This document shows positions 30,149 through 33,561 of a stretch of DNA of 33,561 nt, piece by piece. Source of the stretch: an uncultured Clostridia bacterium. Its GTDB lineage: Bacteria; Bacillota; Clostridia; Oscillospirales; Acutalibacteraceae. How positions within the stretch are numbered: the stretch's first letter is position 1; every line of letters begins with the position of its first letter. The position numbers were made by a program, and so were the translations under genes. The stretch lies in assembly GCA_947589365.1 (NCBI GenBank), contig CANQAJ010000014.1, forward strand, positions 1 to 33,561. The letters are read 5' to 3'. The notes under the pieces were generated by a model, which made no database searches, was not told the origin of the DNA, and saw only the letters and a program-made list of their open reading frames with translations.

Positions 30149-30376
30149 ATGTATTCATACCACAACACAATAAAAAAGCGGATAAAAAACGGCGAGTTGA
30201 TAGGTTTTGATTATGTTGAAAATTACAAAGATGTCGGCAGGTGTCTTTTACTGCATTTTTGCACACCTCCCTTTGAACGACCGATAAGACCGCATAAATA
30301 TTATATATATCAAGAGATACTTGATAATTGGAGTAAAAATGGGGGAAATCCGGGTACTGAAATAATAAATATATAG
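30149..30376 (+). CDS. small uncharacterised protein (75 aa)
   Basis: MYSYHNTIKKRIKNGELIGFDYVENYKDVGRCLLLHFCTPPFERPIRPHKYYIYQEILDNWSK: compact globular-looking composition, purine-rich gggggataggg upstream. Confidence 0.6.
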   Translation: MYSYHNTIKKRIKNGELIGFDYVENYKDVGRCLLLHFCTPPFERPIRPHKYYIYQEILDNWSKNGGNPGTEIINI

Positions 30377-30396
30377 TGCTGTACAATTTATCATCT

Positions 30397-31806
30397 TCAG
30401 CAGCTTTTATAAATTTTATACAGATCCATTAAATTGATAACGCCGTTCCCGTCCGTATCGGCGGCATAAAGAAAAGAGGGAGAAAGCTCGGTATCATCGA
30501 TCAGATAATCGGATAAACTCTTAATATCACGGCTGTTTATATTTCCCTCACCTGTTATATCTCCCGGCAATACCGTATAGAAAGTTTTTTCGGTTTTCCC
30601 CGAAAATGTAAGCTGCCAGTTACTTCCGACATTACCGCTTGTCACAACCTTTCCATTATGATTTCTCACAATAAGTTCATTGTCATTGTAATTTATTGAT
30701 TTTTTAAGCTCCGCAAGCGTCATTTTATGCTCCATGAAAATAAATCCGTTTGATATTTCAAGATAATCACTGCTGATTCCATAATCTTTATCAGCGACAA
30801 CCTTACTTTTACTTATTTCATGCATACTTTCCTCGGCAGGCCGAGAAACAACCGGTTCACTGACAGCCGGTTCACTGACAGGAGGAATACTTGACTCGTC
30901 TGTTTTCCGAATTTCCTTCATATCGGAAGTTTTTATTATTGTAATTCTGTTATTGAAAATATATGCTAAATTATTTTTACTTGACAGCAATCTGTCGGGT
31001 TTTACACCAAGATTGATATACGATATTTTATCACCGTTATTATCAAGCCGATACACTGTCTTCCCGACGACTCCGTAGACGTATTCGTTTGTCGGACACA
31101 ACATATCATAATCAAGATCAAGTATTTTATTAAAACCGGCGAGCGGGTCAAATTCAAAAACATTTCCCGCTGAATCCGTGCATAATCTTTCATTTATGAT
31201 AAATTCCCCGTCCGGAACAACCGAGCTGATTTTAGTGAACCCCGCCGTGATGTTGAACACTCCATTGCTGCTTACGGCGAAGACATCGTTTGAGCTTTTA
31301 TCGTGAAACAGCATGATTATATTTCCAAAGGCATTATATTTATTCATTTCGTATCCGTCAGAGTCAAAAATCCTTACATACTTCGGTTGATTTTTGTCAA
31401 CGGCATAAATCATTCCCATATCATCTGCAACAAAACAGTTTTTCTTTACACTTATACCGTCTAAAAAGGCGGATCTCACGGTGCCTCCTCTTACTCTTCC
31501 AACCAATGTGTTATCCGCAGTATTTGTTATAATATATGTAGTATTATTCGTTCGGTACACATAATCGGCTTTAGGTGCGTCTTCATATACTAATGTTGTT
31601 CTTCCGTTACCGCTCATAATATACACACAACTCAGTGAGCCGTTTTTTCCCGTATACAGAAAGTTACCTTTGTCGTCAGAATAAAAAGTCACATCATTAT
31701 CTGTTTCTACGCTTTTTACGACACTGCCGATTTGTACACTTTCCAACAACACTGAAACCGTTATAAAAAATATCAGTATTTTTTTGAATAAATACCTATC
31801 CTTCAT
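30397..31806 (-). CDS. secreted protein with propeller-like N-terminal region, Pro/Glu/Ser linker and C-terminal dockerin type I-like repeats
   Basis: Signal-like MKDRYLFKKILIFFITVSVLLESVQ; linker PPVSEPAVSEPVVSRPAEES; C-terminal PGDITGEGNINSRDIKSLSDYLI...AADTDGNGVINLMDLYKIY (two DxxGxGxIxxxD Ca-binding loops). ATG 31806 behind aaggacgg. Confidence 0.8.
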   Translation of the reverse strand: MKDRYLFKKILIFFITVSVLLESVQIGSVVKSVETDNDVTFYSDDKGNFLYTGKNGSLSCVYIMSGNGRTTLVYEDAPKADYVYRTNNTTYIITNTADNTLVGRVRGGTVRSAFLDGISVKKNCFVADDMGMIYAVDKNQPKYVRIFDSDGYEMNKYNAFGNIIMLFHDKSSNDVFAVSSNGVFNITAGFTKISSVVPDGEFIINERLCTDSAGNVFEFDPLAGFNKILDLDYDMLCPTNEYVYGVVGKTVYRLDNNGDKISYINLGVKPDRLLSSKNNLAYIFNNRITIIKTSDMKEIRKTDESSIPPVSEPAVSEPVVSRPAEESMHEISKSKVVADKDYGISSDYLEISNGFIFMEHKMTLAELKKSINYNDNELIVRNHNGKVVTSGNVGSNWQLTFSGKTEKTFYTVLPGDITGEGNINSRDIKSLSDYLIDDTELSPSFLYAADTDGNGVINLMDLYKIYKSC

Positions 31807-31910
31807 AATTGAGCCGTCCTTGCTATGTATATCTGTATATATTTTATTACAAAATGCGATAAAAAACAGCAATTTTTGGATATTTATTCGTTTTTGAATG
31901 TAAAAATTTC

Positions 31911-31960
31911 CGTTACCGATTTGTTCATTTTAACGAACGCTGTGGTAACGTTTTTCTGTT
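31911..31960 (+). terminator. nested hairpin followed by T-tract (terminator-like, plus strand)
   Basis: CGTTACC-gattt-GTTC-attttaac-GAAC-gctgt-GGTAACG followed by TTTTTCTG TT. Confidence 0.45.
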
Positions 31961-32207
31961 TTTAATGTCAAAAACCGGTTTGACAGATACAATAGAATTT
32001 TTTAATTCTCACACCTGTATACACCGGAAATATTGTTGGATGAGGAAAATAATCATAGGTAGATTTCGTATATTCGTACACTATAATTGAAAAGTATAAT
32101 AATAGTTAAGGGGGCAAATATGACCGTTGAGAATCCGGAACAAAAACAGGATTAAAAACAACATGATTATTTGCTCCATCTCAGGACATAAAATCAGATA
32201 TCCCCCA

Positions 32208-32247
32208 AAATGCCGTTTTACTCCCGGACAGGAATAAAACGGCATTT
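32208..32247. terminator. long-stem hairpin at the sigG 3' end, possibly bidirectional terminator
   Basis: AAATGCCGTTTTA-ctcccggacaggaa-TAAAACGGCATTT, perfect 13-bp stem. Confidence 0.7.
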
Positions 32248-32257
32248 CTTGGATATA

Positions 32258-33040
32258 TTACAATTCCTTCTTGATTTTACTTAAAGCAGTTTTTTCAAGT
32301 CTTGATACCTGTGCCTGACTTATACCTATTTCCTCCGCAATCTCCATTTGTGTTTTACCCTTTATATATCTCATGGTAAGGATTTTTCTTTCGCGTTCAC
32401 CCAAGGATTTTACAGCCTCCTTGATTGCAATATGCTCCAGCCAGCGATTGTCGTCATTGTCATCACCGAGAGTGTCCATGATATAGACAGTATCGGCACC
32501 GTCAGAATATACAGGTTCATATATTGATACAGGTTCAACAATAGCTTCAAGGGCAAGAACAACATTTTCTCTCGGTATATCAAGTTCTCTTGCAATTTCG
32601 TCAACAGTCGGTTCTCTTCCGGTTTCGGCTGTGATCCTTTCTTTTGCCTGCATGGCCTTATATGCAGTATCCTTTATTGAGCGGCTCACTCTGACCGAAT
32701 TATAATCACGCAGATACCTTCGTATCTCCCCGATAATCATGGGGACTCCGTATGTGGAAAATCTAACTTCTTTATCACAATTAAAATTATCTATTGCTTT
32801 TATCAGACCAATACATCCCACCTGAAACAGGTCGTCGGGATTTTCACCGCGTCCCGCAAACCGCTGAATAACGCTGAGTACAAGACGAAGATTCCCATTT
32901 ATCATTTCATCCCTTGCGGCTTCCGCCTCTTCGGGAGTACCGTTTTTCATGATACCGAGAAGTTCCTGTTTTTTTTCCTCGGATATAACCTTAAGCTTCG
33001 CAGTGTTTACACCGCATATTTCAACCTTATTAAAAACCAC
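32258..33040 (-). CDS. sigG: RNA polymerase sporulation sigma factor SigG
   Basis: NKVEICGVNTAKLKV, NGNLRLVLSVIQRFAGRGENPDDLFQVGCIGLIKAIDNF, VRFSTYGVPMIIGEIRRYLRDYNSVRVSRS, KTQMEIAEEIGISQAQVSRLEK. Confidence 0.96.
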   Translation of the reverse strand: MVFNKVEICGVNTAKLKVISEEKKQELLGIMKNGTPEEAEAARDEMINGNLRLVLSVIQRFAGRGENPDDLFQVGCIGLIKAIDNFNCDKEVRFSTYGVPMIIGEIRRYLRDYNSVRVSRSIKDTAYKAMQAKERITAETGREPTVDEIARELDIPRENVVLALEAIVEPVSIYEPVYSDGADTVYIMDTLGDDNDDNRWLEHIAIKEAVKSLGERERKILTMRYIKGKTQMEIAEEIGISQAQVSRLEKTALSKIKKEL

Positions 33041-33094
33041 GATAATACCTCCTTGATTTTATAGAAGTATTGCCGTGGTTTACATAGATTATTC

Positions 33095-33130
33095 AAAAGA
33101 AAAAGCAGCCAATGCAAACGCACTGACTGC
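33095..33130 (-). terminator. intrinsic terminator of the ferredoxin gene
   Basis: Minus-strand GCAGTCAGTGC-gttt-GCATTGGCTGC (11 bp with G-U pairs) followed by TTTTTCTTTT. Confidence 0.8.
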
Positions 33131-33152
33131 CTAAGTAAACAATTTTAATAAA

Positions 33153-33323
33153 TTATTCACCTGAGGGAGCACCGACAGGACAAACTCCTGCACAAGCACC
33201 GCAATCAAGACAAGCGTCGGGATTAATCTCATACTTGCCCTCGCCCTCGGAAATAGCTCCGGCAGGACATTCGCTCTCGCAAGCACCGCAAGCGATACAT
33301 TCATCAGAAATTTTGTAAGCCAT
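33153..33323 (-). CDS. 2[4Fe-4S] ferredoxin, 56 aa (absent from the supplied ORF track)
   Basis: MAYKISDECIACGACESECPAGAISEGEGKYEINPDACLDCGACAGVCPVGAPSGE: two CxxCxxCxxxCP motifs; RBS gaggagg upstream. Confidence 0.97.
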   Translation of the reverse strand: MAYKISDECIACGACESECPAGAISEGEGKYEINPDACLDCGACAGVCPVGAPSGE

Positions 33324-33357
33324 AAAACAGCCTCCTCATTATTTTTTTCTTATAATC

Positions 33358-33385
33358 ATTATAACACTTTTTCTAAAAAAAGCAA
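33358..33385 (-). promoter_or_regulatory. putative promoter of the ferredoxin gene
   Basis: Minus strand TTGCTT, 16-bp spacer, TATAAT. Confidence 0.5.
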
Positions 33386-33561
33386 TAGCTTTATAAAAAT
33401 TAATGCTGTAAAATAAAGCCATAATCTATCACATATACTGCAATTAAGGGAAGAACTTGAGATTTTTCCCAAGGAAGAAGCCGAGCATATTTATGTATTT
33501 GATACATAAACGGCTGAATATCGCAGATATCCGGAGTACGGATTGTTTCATATTTTAAGAC

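Noticed and set aside
33040-33095. Possible sigma-F/G promoter (GAATA ... CAATACT on the minus strand) upstream of sigG
   Set aside because: Spacing and -10 match the sigma-G consensus only loosely; not enough to call.
33405-33561. Short plus-strand frame ending LREELEIFPKEEAEHIYVFDT*
   Set aside because: Only a short open stretch without start or RBS at the window edge; cannot distinguish gene fragment from chance.

Overview
About 33.6 kb of low-GC Firmicute (clostridial, Ruminococcus/Oscillospiraceae-like) chromosome. A sporulation sigma-G gene, a CIRCE-controlled groESL operon, a dockerin-type protein and frequent TTG starts support this placement. Most of the window is housekeeping. The minus strand carries a partial ABC ATPase, an SPFH + ribbon-helix-helix pair, nifS-nifU and rnhA. 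A long plus-strand run carries rnj - gdpP-like - rplI - dnaB - tilS - hpt - ftsH - uvrA - DUF5685-like - J-domain protein. Next come a 1278-aa secreted lysozyme, proC, a multi-zinc-ribbon membrane protein, a sugar transferase and groES-groEL. The right end has a dockerin protein, sigG and a short 2[4Fe-4S] ferredoxin that is missing from the ORF track. Two observations stand out. (1) The 1278-aa lysozyme appears to have an SH3b domain inserted inside its GH24 domain, plus an ordered A/B array of Big_2-like Ig repeats. (2) A non-coding island of about 0.95 kb between nifU and the SPFH gene is built from direct repeats carrying many perfect hairpins. At least one hairpin is kept by compensatory changes between copies, and the island is bracketed by a perfect 24-bp inverted repeat. 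All calls come from reading the sequence; no database search was run.
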